Positions 12,963 to 25,600 of a DNA stretch of 64,000 nucleotides are shown here, piece by piece (position 1 is the first letter of the stretch; each line of letters opens with the position of its first letter). The stretch lies in NCBI RefSeq assembly GCF_021018805.1, contig NW_026960612.1, forward strand, positions 2,604,001 to 2,668,000, written 5' to 3'. The notes below the pieces were generated by a model, which worked only from the letters and a program-made list of their open reading frames with translations, had not been told where the DNA came from and ran no database searches. The stretch comes from Prinia subflava (taxonomy: Eukaryota; Chordata; Aves; Passeriformes; Cisticolidae). The translations under genes and the position numbers were made by a program.

Positions 12963-13558
12963 AGGAAATGGCAAGTTGTTTTGTCAGCATTGTTTCTCCC
13001 TGGAACTACTGCTGGCAATGCCTATAACAATTTAGAAAAGTTTGCCTGCTGGGTTATTAAACAGGCTAATGCTACTACCAATGTTTTATCCTTATTAGCT
13101 AAAGATTTATCTAGTGTGCAGCATGCAGTGTTACAGAACCGCGCCATGATTGACTTCCTGTTATTAGCTCATGGTCATGGTTGTGAAGACTTTGATGGAA
13201 TGTGTTGCATGGACCTTGAGGATCATTCTGAATCCATCTATAAGAAAATACAGAGCTTGCAGCAACATGTAACAAGATTCAGCAAGATGTGGGATTTTTT
13301 GGATTGGAGTCATTATGTGATTGGCTAGGCCTTGGTGGGTGGATAAGAGGTCTAGTGAAAACAGGAATCGTTGTGTTATTAGCAATCATCTTAGGAGTGT
13401 GTTTGTTTAGCTGCTTGTTATCATGTGTGCCTAGAGTGTTTGCTAAGGTAACAGAGCAGGCATGGATTGTGCAAAAAGAAAACGGGGGAATTGTGGATGC
13501 ATGGCTGGAAAAGCAGGGACATGTGCACAATCCTGCTCTTAGCTTAAGGGATGAATAG
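12963..13558 (+). pseudogene. env: Env transmembrane subunit (TM), broken by a frameshift
   Basis: Directly after the SU stop, the same frame stays open to 13328. It encodes a hydrophobic fusion-peptide-like start and a heptad-rich helix. It then encodes the immunosuppressive-domain region with a C-X6-CC motif (13182-13208), the motif of TMs disulfide-linked to SU. The wording around it (LLLAHGHGCED) is strongly alpharetrovirus-like. The membrane anchor and cytoplasmic tail lie in a different frame (13289-13558, hydrophobic GIVVLLAIILGVCLF), so a frameshift occurs between about 13289 and 13328. The protein cannot be made whole from this locus. Confidence 0.85.
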
Positions 13559-13609
13559 AAGATGAAACGTCCTTGAACCATTCCTTAGATGGGATAAGGA
13601 GGAAATAAA

Positions 13610-13879
13610 GTTTGGAGCAATAGCCGTGACAGGATGCTAGACAGGATGCAATGACCATAAATTGGGGAAGATTTGCAGCATTTAGCCTCATGGACAGAGC
13701 TTCTGAACCAATTATGTATACTGCAAGGATGCGTGAACACTGATTTAAGCAATGATGTTCAGAGTTAGGTGCATGATACGCTTAGCACAGTATAAGTGTA
13801 CATCAAATAGCTGAATAAATGAGCAAGATTTTTAACTCATATTGAGTGCTGTCTTGACTCTGGCTGATTCCTGGCAACA
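13610..13879 (+). repeat. Probable 3' LTR of the env-only ERV
   Basis: After env there is a purine-rich stretch (GGGATAAGGAGG, about 13590) that could be a polypurine tract. It is followed by about 270 bases with a TATA-like GTATAAGTG (about 13788), AATAAA at 13814-13819 and a U5-like GTGCTGTCTTGACTC segment ending CTGGCAACA. Size and layout fit short alpharetroviral LTRs. The 5' edge is not fixed and no direct repeat was confirmed, so this is an approximate call. Confidence 0.5.
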
Positions 13880-16350
13880 TCTGGGGACAGAGTTTTACAC
13901 CTAGAGCTGCAGTTCTTACCTTTCACCAATCGAAAGCTCATTATGAGATGTTTCCATGACTTCAGGTCAGCATCCTGTAAGGGAGCTCATCCCAAATGCT
14001 CCCACACCCACTGCCTTTAGTCTGTCTGGAAAAAATATCTCTGCTTCCCCCGAATTAAACATTTTATGGAGAAGTAAAATGGGCTGGGGAAATATTTGTC
14101 TATGATGGGTCTGAGGAAGAGGAAGCCAGACAGGCAGCGAGAAGGTTGGGTAATTAAAGTCCCTGAAACTGCCCGCCAGCAATGGGCACGCATCACTGCT
14201 CCCGTGGCTCACTAGGCTGCAAGTGTGTGTCGTATGAAATAAGTCCATACCTGACAATTCAATTTTTAAATTGTTGTTTCTATGTGGTGCCTGGAGGCAA
14301 AATATAGGGCTCTGTCATCCTTCCTGGAGCTGTCAACACTGGACCAAAACAACTTCAGGAAAAATGTGGAAACAAAAAGCTAAAGGAAACTAAATTCAGG
14401 TCATGGCTGTGTGTTGGATCAAGCAGCTACAGAGTGAAGGCAGGTCCTTTTCTTTGCTTTCTTTCCCTGCTCAATGCCAGACTTGTTTAACAAGACTCTC
14501 CTTGGTGAATTTTCTTTTGTAATTAACAAATGAAAAGGAAGCATGCTTCTCTGCATTAAAAGAAAAAACAAACAACCAATGTAGCTGCCTTTTGTAATCC
14601 ATTTCCATTTTTAATACTAGGAAAAGGTTTTGCTGCCTCTGCTTAAGTACAGTCTTACTTTTTGGCCTTCTCTAGTTCAGGAGGGAGAGGGGGAACAAGC
14701 AAGTATCTTAAATGATTGAAGATGTCTGTATTCATATTAAATGGTAAACACTAATGAAATAACAGTGAGAAACAATTTCTAGCACGCAGGCTGGGTAAAT
14801 CTATCACAACAGACACAGCAGGTGGCTGATCTCACAAGGTCTGAAGCATTATCTTGCTCCTCAGACTGCACTAACCACACGTGCTTTAATTTTTTTTTAT
14901 GATCTTTTGATGCTTTTCATAGGTTCACACAATTCTTCCCTGCTTCACATCTATTAAAAAACCCTGGCAGGTTGAGTTTCCTCTCATGCAAGAGGGAAGG
15001 TGAGGAAGGTATATAATCGCTTCAGTTTTCTTGGCAGCAGAACAAAGCCACAGATGCCAGCCACCACTAAGTGTAGGCAGGAAAATGACTCCCAGTCATT
15101 AGGACATCCAGATTCTGGGAGACTCTGCTTTCCAAGTGCAAAAACATTTGTCTGCTTCAAAGATGGGGCTTGACAAGTTTGGGGAAAAAAATAATTAAAG
15201 ACTAGGTGATGGACTGCATGACCCTTCAGGTTCCTTACAAAATTAAACGGGCCTTGGGCACTCCTGCCTGCACCCCATCACTTCCTATATGACTGTGCTG
15301 AAAGTGATCACTGGGCACACAGACCCAGGAGAGGAAAAGCTTGGTGGTGCTGGGTACAGCTGGGTGTGATGCATGAAGGTGGCAGACAAGTCTCACCTCT
15401 ACACTACAACAGTCTTTCTGCAAACAGAAGCATGCAAGCCTAGCACCTTTAATTTGCAAAAGCTTCTCCCTTGCCTTCCAGCACTTGCAGTGCCAAAGCA
15501 CATCCCCCAGCATGCATGGCTGGGACTTGTTGAGCAAGATGTACACAGTGAAACTCTGACTGAGACTCCTGCACAGCACGACAGCATAAAAATTATATAT
15601 AGTCATCCTCTGGGCAGAAAACTTCCTACAAACTGCATACCTAGGAGAGCTGCAGAGCTATCAGCAAGGAAGGGAAATCTAGAGAAGGAAAGAAGGAAAG
15701 GAAATGTAAGTTTGCAAGCATTAAGAGACACAAAGATATCCCCTTGCACAGTCATATAGTGACTGTCAGCCCAGCCCATCTGCTACATCATCTTCGGCAT
15801 CCTTGTAGCCCAGTAACAAAGGATGGTCTCTATCTCCAGTGCCCCTGAGGACAAGTGCTGTCTAAACCACAGACACAGAGACCAGGACCTGAGGCTTGAG
15901 AAAATCTCATTACTCTGGACCTTGAGATGGGCTGGAGTGGCAGTGGGATCAGCAAGGATATCCCATAGTGGTCCCTGTCATGGTATCAAGTCTGCCTCCA
16001 GCACAGTGCTCTGTAGACCCAGGGGTTTTGGCTGCACCGATAATAGCTAGTAGCTCAGACCAAAAGGAACAAATTAAAATTAAGATTCCTTTGAGGCTGA
16101 CTCATTGCAGAAACGTAGTCTTTTACTGGCCTATGCTTCCCTTCCCCTGTGTGCTTGCCTCCCTCACAGCAGAATGGTGAAGAACTACAATTTACCAGTG
16201 AACAGGCTCCCACACCTCCCCAAGCCAAGCCCAGCTTTGCTCAACATTCCACATCCCTGCAGCTATACAAACAGTTTAAAGGCAACTCCAGTTTAGAAGG
16301 CAATTCAGAGCCAAATGTTTAAACTCCTTACTCAAAAAGGCTCACTGAGC
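13880..16350. other. Intronic sequence, nothing firm
   Basis: AT-rich host-like DNA. A short stretch at about 15205-15240 resembles a decayed CR1 tail but is too short to call. No gene seen. Confidence 0.35.
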
Positions 16351-16355
16351 ACTAC

Positions 16356-16900
16356 TGTCCTGGGGTGACAGGACATTTTCATGCTTTGTATCCCATTCTT
16401 GTGTTTCTGTTCCCATGTTCTCAGTTTGTTTTGTCTATAGCTGAGCCCCTCCCCCGGCTGCTTGCTTTTGGCTTGCTTGCTGCTAGCTTAGGCTCGCTTT
16501 GCTGGCTTTGCTCTCTTGCTTTTTGCTTTTTGCTTGCTTTTTGCCATTTTTCTGCTTTTGTTTTTCCCCTTCTTTCCTTCCTCCCCTTCCCTGAAGACAT
16601 CGGACCTGCTTCGGGCCCTGATTCAGGAACGTCAAGGGACCCCCCCCCCCTGGAGTCTGCACCTGAGAGAAGCTTTGGCACCTTCCCCAGCAGAGACTGC
16701 TCACCCTCTCTTGGACTGGTGAAAACATTTGTTGTCATCTTGGACTCTTTTTCTTGTGTTGGGGAGTGTTTTTTTTGTTGTTTCTTAATAAACAAGTTTT
16801 TCCCACTTTTCCTCTGAGGAAATTCCTCCCGAACCCGGTGGTGGGGGAGGGGGGGGGGGAGTTGTGGAGATTTTTCCCTAATTTGTCCTAAACCAGGACA
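16356..16900 (+). repeat. 545-bp solo LTR, plus sense, with 5-bp TSD
   Basis: The element starts TGTCCTGGGG and ends AACCAGGACA, giving inverted TGTCCTGG/CCAGGACA ends. It is flanked by perfect 5-bp duplications ACTAC at 16351-16355 and 16901-16905. AATAAA lies at 16787-16792. Pyrimidine-rich TTGCTT repeats fill the U3, with a C-run at about 16631 and a G-run at about 16848. The ends and 5-bp duplication match common avian ERV solo LTRs. Plus sense means antisense to ELOVL6. The 150-codon frame inside is incidental. Confidence 0.93.
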
Positions 16901-17168
16901 ACTACCCATGCACAGATTCCTCCTTCATCTTTTTATTTGTTTTGCCAAAATGCTTTGCTGCATCAGTGCACTGATTGGGCTGACAACACTTTGTTCCTGG
17001 GAACTAAACAGTAAACTATTTGCTAGCCCATTCCTAGCAAATATATTCCTTGTAATAAGAGCACATTTTTGTCTGTCTTGATCTGGATCAGTAGCTTTTG
17101 TTATGCATCACCACAGAATAGAAAGAGGATAAAGATTTCAGGGTTTGGCCCTACACTGTGTGTGTATA

Positions 17169-17889
17169 TGTCTTGGGTTATGTAACCAAAAAATGTGTAT
17201 TCTATTTCATCTGTTGAAACCAGTTGGGGAGATGGTTTTTTTTCCTTTATCTCTTATAACTCCAGGGGGGAGGGGGGTGGAGGCCCTCTGTTAATGGACC
17301 AGCTGTTAAAACCAGGGGAGCATTATTCCTTATCTCTTCCATGACCCATCCTCCCTTCAGGGGGATATCTGCTGTTAATGAGCCATTGAGGCTCACCACA
17401 TGACTGATAAAATTAAATCATTCCATTGTGAGATGCTCCACCCAGTGGGAGGAGCCAAGCATTCCTACCTGGATAAAACCTGAGATTCAGAACAGCAAAG
17501 CATCTTTTCCACTGGATTCTCAGAGGAAGACCAGACTCATCTCACCGCCACTACAGGATCATCTCTACTCCAACAGAACCACATCTCTCACTCCAGGACA
17601 ACTTATTTGGACTGCTTCCAACACCCTGGCTGACAGGGTGTCAAGTCGTATTCCTGACTCCGTCAGGGTTTTCTAGGACTTTTGCTTGTTTGCTTGCTGG
17701 TTTTTTTCTTTTTTTTTTTTTTTTTTTATTATTCCTAGTAAAGAACTGTTACTCCTATTCCCATATTTTTTGCCTGAAAGCTCCTAATTGCAAAATTATA
17801 ATAATTTGGAGGGAGGGAGTTTTACATTCTCCATTCCAAGGGAAACTCCAGTTTTCCCTGACAGACACCTGTCTTTCCAAACCAAGATA
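17169..17889 (+). repeat. Solo LTR, plus sense
   Basis: The element starts TGTCTTGGG and ends AAACCAAGATA, where the final CA has decayed to TA. A TATA-type box (GGATAAAACC, about 17471) and an AGTAAAG polyadenylation signal (about 17739) give plus sense. A long T-run lies at about 17700-17728. The flanks GTATA and GTGCA are only partly alike. Its last 150 bases match, in reverse complement, the first 150 bases of the LTR at 38833-39507, so the two belong to one family. Confidence 0.85.
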
Positions 17890-18295
17890 GTGCAGAAAGG
17901 AGAGAGAAAGGGAGCCTGGCTCTTAGTGATAACAATATTTATCTGAGCTCAAGGCTTGGTAAGTCTTGGAAGTTTTTACCAACTGATGTTGACAAGTCTT
18001 TTGTAGTTTCATCCCCCTTCCCAAGAGACCTCCTTAAGGACAGCATGGCACTGCTCTGACAGCACTTGGCAGCTCAGCTATTGTGGCAGCCGACGCCAAA
18101 AGGGCTGACGGGGAATTAACTGAATCACTCTCTTACTTCAGTTCAGGTCAGCCCATGTCGTGGCTGAGGTGATGTAGAGAGATCTGCACTGATCAACCTG
18201 TAAGGGTGGACAAAGGGCTGCCAAGCTGGTGTTTGTTCCCAGTGCTAAATGTGCTTTTCCACATAATTCTCTAGCTGTAACCATGCATGTATCAA
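17890..18295. other. Short intronic stretch between LTR and CR1
   Basis: Host-like sequence of about 400 bases; no feature recognised. Confidence 0.3.
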
Positions 18296-18581
18296 GAAAA
18301 AATAGAATAATAGAACTTTTGAGGTCAGAAAATACCTTGAAAATCATTGAGTCCAACCATTAACCCAGCACTGCCAAGTCCTCCTCTAAACCATGTCTCG
18401 AAGTGTGATATCTACATGACTTTTAAAACCTCCAAGGACATTGAGTTAACTACTCCCTGGGCAGCCTGCTCCAGTGCCTGTCAACCCTTCCTGTGAAGAA
18501 ATTTTCCCTAATATCCAACCTAAACCTCTCCTGGTGCAACTTGAGGCCATTTCCTCTTGTCTCATCACCTGTTACTTGGGT
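18296..18581 (-). repeat. CR1 LINE 3' fragment, minus strand (left part)
   Basis: The sequence around TCATTGAGTCCAACC and the following CCTGGGCAGCCTG-type stretch are the reverse complement of the avian CR1 3' region. It continues after an interruption at about 18876. CR1 is the dominant LINE of birds; this copy is 5'-truncated and non-coding. Confidence 0.85.
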
Positions 18582-18875
18582 GGGATGTAAAGAGGATGGA
18601 GCCAGACTCCTCTTGGTGGTGCCAAGCAGTAGGATGAGAGGCAATGGGCAGAAACTGGAACACAGGAAGTTCCATCTGAGAAAGAATTTCTTTACTGTGA
18701 GGGTAACGTAGCACTGGAGCAGGTTGCCCAGAGAGGTTGTAGAGTCTCTTCTCTGGAGATATTAAAAAACCATCTGGACATAGCCCTGAGTAACATGTAC
18801 TAAGGGACCCTGCTTGAGCTGGGAGGTTGGGCTAGATGATGTCCAGGGGTCCCTTTCAACACAAATCATTCTGTG
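18582..18875 (+). repeat. CR1 LINE 3' end inserted in another CR1
   Basis: This segment reads in the opposite sense to its host CR1. It contains CAGAAACTGGAACACAGG, the TTACTGTGAGGGTAACG region, GGTTGGGCTAGATGATGTCC and a terminal ATTCTGTGA, the usual order and 3' terminus of avian CR1. The flanking minus-strand CR1 resumes directly after it. It is therefore the younger of the two. Confidence 0.85.
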
Positions 18876-19055
18876 AAGAAAGACCACCCCACAACTCACT
18901 GCGACCTCCTTTCACATAGTTGTAAAGTGTGATAAGGTCACTCCTGAGCCTCCTTTTCTCCAGGCTACACAACCCCAGCTCCCTCAGCCACTCCCCATGG
19001 GACTTACCCTCTAGAGCCATCACCAGCTTCACTGGCCTTCTTTGGACATGCTCCT
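18876..19055 (-). repeat. CR1 LINE 3' fragment, minus strand (right part)
   Basis: It continues the CR1 broken at 18581, with the characteristic CCTGAGCCTCCTTTTCTCC and AGGCTACACAACCCCAGCTC segments. Confidence 0.85.
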
Positions 19056-22000
19056 AAGTTAGTGCAACTTACTGGGCAGGAGGGGTAGGGAACAACCCTT
19101 GCTTAGGGCATAAGCTGGCAAAAAGCACCTATTTCTATAGCTGAGAAACACAACTCAGCAACTCCAAGCCAAACATAAATGCTGCAGGCAAAGCTGCTCT
19201 ACTTACTGCCTGTCAAAGAACAAACATGTTTGTATCCTGTCGTTTTTATCTGCATAGGCCCAGTGGGAAATAACAGACAGAGGATGCCAAACACTGACAA
19301 AGTATGTGGTGAAACTGCAGAGTAGCCAGAAAAGATTTCACCTCTCTCTTACTGCCAGAGAAACACTTAGGTCTGGTCCAGGCTTAGGGGCATTAATGGA
19401 AAATTCCTTAAAATTTCAGAGCACTTTGAAAAAAATGCATATTAATTGGCGGACCCTGTTTTTGTCATTTGACATCCCTAAGTCAGACAGCAAAACTCCA
19501 CAGCTTTAACAATCTTATTTTATTTCTTAGTCCCCCAAGTCCCTACCCAATGCTTTTTCTTGATTAAGCAAACTTTCTTAAGGGACTTATCAGCTTTCAG
19601 TGATCTCTCTTTCTGTGTGACTTATTCACAGGCAAAAGTGTGTTGAACATCTATTCCCCCTCCCTGGGGTTCCTTGCAGTACCTCTGAAGTGTTTTATTC
19701 TGCCTTTTTGTGACTGAATTATCAAGATTACCATTCTCTATATGTGTGTATTGACTATATCTATATTGCTTAGTAAGTGAAAAAGAAACAACTCAAAAAG
19801 CTATTCCTCATCCAAAACATTCACATGGCCCAGCTTTCGAGAGTGTGTTAAACAAAGGTATCTCAAGGGCGAAACTACGCATCTGACCATGTTCCTGCTG
19901 TGATAACCAACTGGAGTCAATTCAAGGCATTTACAGCCTCTGCATCCTTACAACAGGCATTAGCTGGGAGTCAGAAGGGGATAGACATCAACGCAGGCTT
20001 GCCTTCCTGATTCCTTGCGAAACTCCCACTCACCGCATACAGGTGGCATCATCCCTGGTCCCACTACAGCTTAGCTTCTTCCCAAGAAAAAACGGAAGTC
20101 CCCAGGCTGCTAAAGAACATTCCATATAAACTAGGAGCAAGTTGCACCCTACTAAAGAAACAACCCAGTTTCTCTCTTTCTGTTAATTTTTGGCCTGTAC
20201 AATCCAGCTGAGCTCATTACAGCTCATTTCACTGGCATTTGTGGCAGTACTACAGGACTGTAATTTGCACTGGTGCCAGGTTGTCTGCATTGTGAATCTG
20301 CATAGTACAACTCCATTGTACACTTACTCTAGTGCAAGTTTCTCTGGAGTATGTCTGAAGAACAGAAATAAAATCAGAACTTATTAGGAGCAAAAGTAAC
20401 TGAGTTTCATCTTTGGTTTACAACAGCTCACTAGACGCAGCATGTATGTTACATATCAAAGTAACACTTCATGAACATCACTGTAGGTCACTTGAAGTAT
20501 CTGAGTTTAGTTATCCAGAGGTAAAATAAATATGTAATGATATTTTCTATGTCTGCATCATCTTCTTAAAACTTTGGAGATCCCCACCTCCTGGAATGTC
20601 CTGGAACACAACTGTTTGCTGGAGCCTGCTTACAACACAAAAATCAGAGATAATAAAGCCAAGAGGGAAAACCATCGTTTTTTGCTAGTTTCTCATACCT
20701 GTGCAAAATGCCAAAGCATTATGAGATGCATAAAGACATGTTAATATGGACAGATTCACAGTAACAACTAACCATTTATAGTACTTTTCCTAACACTGGA
20801 TTATTGGTATATGCAGCTGACTTCAGGCCATAACTACTATATAAAGTGGTTCATCTACTTTAAATGCCTGTGTAACCTTGTTACTGCTCACATTCTTCTC
20901 ACACACTTTTTTACTTCAGTCCAGAACAGGACAGTGCCATTTTATAGACAGAAGACTGTGTTACAAAAATAGGCTTGGCCACAGTCTTACCTGTGCTTTT
21001 GAGTCTCTTCTGCGGCGGAATGCTGTCCAACAGCAAAACTCATCAGGAACAGATTTAAGACTTCTTCCCTTTTTTCTCTCCTCCCTGACTCACTCTCACT
21101 ATACCCAGGTCTCTATATATCCAAACTAGTGTTGATACTGGGGTGCATTCGGCTTTACCCAAGCCAGTGACAACCCTCTTCCCCCATAACCTTTCTTATC
21201 TTGCAGACTTTTTGGTGTCTGTGGGAGGAAATAAGGCACAAATATTGCCCAAGACCCTGCCTCTGCTCAAGTGCACTTCTGATTATTCACTTAACTGACT
21301 GCATTAGGGAACTGCAGCATCAAGCACATCACATGTGGGACACATCTACATTCTCCTTTTTAATACAGCTTCATGATTTGAAATGTATTTCTCTCATTTA
21401 GAAGCACAATAGCATTTCCTAACAGAGACTGGATTTATCAGATGCAGAGAAGTCAGTTGTCTTTACCACTGATAGATGCACTTCAATGTAATTAGTTTCA
21501 TGACTATTAATGAAATAACTCATTTGAACTTTTGCCACTAAAATGTTAATGAGTAAGACCAGATAATGGCTTGGTAATGGGATATAGATCCTTTTACAGT
21601 TTGCTAGTTTAGATCTGGCCCATGTCTGCCATGACCAAAGGTCATTACTACCTGAAAGACTATTTGATAATCAGCATGAGGCGAGCTAGTAGCATTAAGC
21701 CCATGCTTAGCAAGAAACTGTCTTATCATTTCCTCTCAGCAGAAACAAAGCTGAGGAAGATCACTGCTTCTTTTACACAGCTGTGGTCAGAAAATTTCCC
21801 ACATTAGGACTGTTCACCCAGCATCTTTCACCAGCAATGCATTCAATGAAGTTGAAAGAGAAATAATTGGAGTTGAAAAAGCTTGTGTATTTTTTGTGCA
21901 AGACACCATTAGCTGCTCTGTGACTCACTGTCAGGGATTGTTTGCTTTTAGTACACTTGTAAAGAGAACAGGACAAATAAATAAATACTAAACCCATAAA

Positions 22001-22221
22001 AGATCATACTGTGTCTAAAGTTCAGCTGGTCACTCATTAGGTTCAGAAGTGCATTTAGGGATATGAACGATGTTAATCCTGGTATATTGAGCCCTCTCAT
22101 CAGTCCAGCAAACCAAAATACGCACCACTTTCAGCAGTAGCCAACACATACTTGTATCCACTCCTTTAAAAATTTATACTCTTCTGTTTGGTACTGATAC
22201 AACTCAGCTGATACATAAGCA
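19056..22221. other. Intronic sequence, nothing recognised
   Basis: AT-rich host-like DNA. Open frames are under 85 codons and carry no motif. No repeat family identified. Confidence 0.4.
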
Positions 22222-22227
22222 CACACC

Positions 22228-22620
22228 TGAAGGCTGGGATCAGATAAGATCGGGGACTAGAGAAACGAGGGTCCAAACCAATATGGTTATATCACAGGTT
22301 CTCCTACTTTATTCTGCGAGATGTCAGGTTTTATACAGACAGAATAGTTTACACGAACAGGTGCATTCTGATAGGCAGTGAACATACAGAAGTATGTAAG
22401 CTATTGCAGTTTAAGGTAGCCACCGTGTCTTTCCAGTAATTATCCCATGCTAGCAGCACCACTACCTTAACACATTTCCAGTAACAGATAAGGTTATTTG
22501 TGCTGCGTATGTGGAACGTACTGAGGCCTGCTAGACCAGGCCTGAGGCCTGATCTGAGGCCTGGTTTGAGGCCCAGTTTTGTGGATAGCTCTACCTTATG
22601 ATATAAGCTATCCTCCTACA
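22228..22620 (-). repeat. 393-bp solo LTR, minus sense, with 6-bp TSD
   Basis: On the plus strand it runs from TGAAGGCTGGG to CTCCTACA and is flanked by perfect 6-bp duplications CACACC at 22222-22227 and 22621-22626. The sense strand is minus: AATAAA appears as TTTATT near 22308. The U3 holds several overlapping AGGCCTGAGGCC units (about 22525-22570). A related but 5'-shorter LTR lies inside the class I provirus at 46174-46476. A 6-bp duplication fits a class II ERV. Confidence 0.92.
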
Positions 22621-22626
22621 CACACC

Positions 22627-25600
22627 AAAATTAATAAATTCACCCTGACTGCATTCCATATTGCTACCTCTTCACAGAGAGTAAATTGTGACATGGACAT
22701 GCAACAATTTTTTTTGCTCAGGGACTTAAACGAACTGGGACTTATTACATTTTCATGGGGAACTTTAGGATGGGTAGGCACAACATAATTACACAGAAAT
22801 TCTAAGCACTCAAGCTGGCAACCCTTCTCTTATGACTGCACATGGGCTCGACCGAGGTTGTGTCTCACTGAGTATACCTCCAGCACCATGTCCCTTCACC
22901 TTGCCATCTAACTCTTGCTTTTACGTGGAGTCACAACAGACACACAAGGAATCCTGAACAAGCACCCTCCTCAAGCACTCATTTTGACGAATAGGCAATG
23001 TATGCAATAAATGCAATTCCCTAGCTTACCTCAGCTTTTCTCTTCTTTAGTCTCCTAAGAACAGTTTTATTTGGACTGGATTATCTTCTGCACGAGATTA
23101 CTGGTGGGAGATGTCACAAACCCTCATCATTGTTTTGGCCATGGAAAATGAAATTAAAACTGCTGAGTGGCAGCCAGTCTGCTATGGATTTGACACTACG
23201 ATCAGAGCACTCTTTCAAATGTAGTTACAGGCTATGGCCTTCTGATATCCATGTGTGCAGATGTAGAATAAACTAAATGCTTGCAGGGCACTGTTATCTC
23301 ATGATTTTTTAAAGAATGATGATCAATACTTAGCATTTAGTCATGTCATATAGGATAGTAATTCTAGCTTACTTTTTTAAAAGAAAAAGGATTGCAGCTT
23401 GGGTAAAAATCAGTCAGTGATCAAACTGGGAAGCTGTCATATATTTACATTTACATATACATGACTGAGCCTCAGAAATTGGCAATACATGAAAGAGCCA
23501 AGAACAACTTTTTGAGCAGTGTTGCCTTAGATGTCAGAGGGGATAGTGACTCTAAATGCTTGGCCAAGATCTTGGCAGCCAGTCTGGTTTTCAGAGTAGA
23601 GCTGCTCAGTAGCTTCTGCAGACTCTCATAAGGTGTTTCTGACTAGGAAACTCACAGGGAGATACTATAACCATTACTCACTTTGAAAATCTTGAGACAC
23701 AGTAGATATCTAAGACTAAGCATCTCACTTCATACACATTTCAAAAGGAAACTCACATTACATGGTGCAGCCTAAACTCCATAGCTAGTGGCCCGCTCAG
23801 GCACTCTTTTCCCACCATTTCCAGATTTCACACAAATATTGCAGCAGAGTAATGAATGCCATGTGTTAAGATTCAAACAAATAATTCTTTAATTAGTTAA
23901 GAACCTTCCAAATCTGACACAACATAAACATGGCTTTTGTCTAAATTACACATGCACCCTTCAGTAATAACTCAGCTGCTCTGTGCTTTCACTTGTTCGT
24001 CTCCAGCTGGGATATGGAGTCACCCCTGCGGTCCATGCACAAACACCTGCTTGCACACAGACAACCTTCCTAGGTAAAACCCTCAGCACTAAAAAAGGCT
24101 CCAACCAAAAAAACCTGTGGCACATTACATTGTCTTGATGAGTGGCTAGTGCTTTACTCTAGGAAGCCACACCATCAGTCTGTGCAGTCATCTTAACTAC
24201 AGCCACATTCAAATTATTTGTTTTTTGATTTTAACAGTTATTCTAAACAGATTGATGGCAGCTTCCAAAACATGTTGATATTACAAGGCAAAGGCAGCAG
24301 AAGAATTACCTCAGTGTAGCAAAATCAAGTGTCTGAATTTAGAGACTTGACAGGAAGAACGTGCACTTTTAACAGCACTGCTTGAACACAAATCTTTGAG
24401 TCTCTAGAAATGGGGCACTTTATTCTATATTTATATTTTTCCTCAAACAGCAAAGTATGGCACTATTGTACTACTGACAGATCTTTTTTATTGTTTGCAA
24501 TGATAATTTCTTTTTTTTTTTCAAGTATTTGGGATTCTTCTGAAGTGGGATCTTCTGCATTTCACAGTGACATTCCTGAAATAACTTTGAAGAAGAAATA
24601 ATGAGCCTACCTTTACTTTACAGGTTCTCTAATACAACATAAGCAGCTTTACAAGGCTTAGCTAGTCTCTGCTGACCTAACTGCATATTTTACTCCTACA
24701 ATAAACTAAGCAGCCTGCTTCCACAACAATTGACTAATTGACATAGTGCTTTTGTTAGTTTCTTAATAAAAACAATCCTAGTCTTTCAAAAATCAGACAT
24801 AGCAAGTAACAGTGGAGAAGATTACTAGAGAGAGAGAAGGACAGAGACACACACATATCTCAATAAGCAGATCAGTGCACTACCGTTGTCGTGTGGGGTT
24901 TGTTTTTGGTTGCTAGGGGTTTCTTTAATTTCCAGCCATTTAGGGTGGTTTTTTTCATTGCCTCTGATTATTTTTCTCAAGCGCAGACACTGTTCAAATC
25001 CCTGTTGGCTGCCGTGTTTGAGCACTCTCCAATCAGCACTACAGTGTCTGTATGGGATCTGTCTGCTACTGAGTCACTGGGTCCCTGCAGAGAGCATGAG
25101 GTCACTTGCTGCTAGAGCAGAGCACCCGCAGGGACCGCCCGGAGCTCAGCTGGGCTGGGGAAACGCCTTTACATAAGAGACAGGCTCCTCCTCTCTGCTG
25201 CCCACCATCAACTGTCCTGCCTCTGCTCCAGAAGCAACCAATAATGGGGTTTTTATTAACACAAGCATTTAGGAAAGACAAGCTTGCAAAATTTACTATC
25301 TGGAACATCTATATCTCTTGCACTGCGCAAAAGCAATACCTACACACACCCTATATGCACACTGTGCATACTGATATTGGGATGTATGGGGAGGAGAGGG
25401 AATTTAATTGGAACAAACCCCAAAATTGCTTTCTCAGACTCAGCCCATCACACCTGTGATGACAGACAGCATGCAGATGTGATATCCCCAGTCTACTTCT
25501 TTTGTGTTTGCCCACAAAGGAATCAGCAAACAATGCTTTTAAATTGTTATCATTAAACTCTCAGAACTAGCCCCTTATGGAAAAAAAAATAGGCAGCGTT

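Larger units (their letters stand above)
11549..13879 (+). mobile_element. Env-only alpharetrovirus-like ERV, defective
   Basis: This stretch holds an ERV segment that lacks gag and most or all of pol but keeps env and a probable 3' LTR. The left limit is placed at TGTGAAATACAAAG, because a minus-strand LTR at 47337-48071 begins with the same bases. That block of about 130-140 bp is shared and then the two diverge. Next come an unrecognised Cys-rich frame, env SU and TM, and a short LTR-like tail with AATAAA ending CTGGCAACA. No matching duplication was confirmed, so both outer limits are approximate. The TM core places it near avian alpharetroviruses. It is a relic: it has a stop at the SU/TM junction and a frameshift before the membrane anchor. 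Confidence 0.75.

Noticed and set aside
11541..13693. 8-bp direct repeat CCTCATGG at 11541-11548 and 13686-13693 as a TSD of the env-only ERV
   Set aside because: The right copy falls inside the probable 3' LTR, before its AATAAA, and the implied right end lacks CA. A chance 8-mer match is more likely.
15205..15240. CR1-like tail
   Set aside because: About 35 bases of loose similarity are too little to separate from chance.
16365..16909. 150- and 162-codon frames on both strands
   Set aside because: Both are inside the solo LTR 16356-16900 and consist of simple-repeat-like residues.
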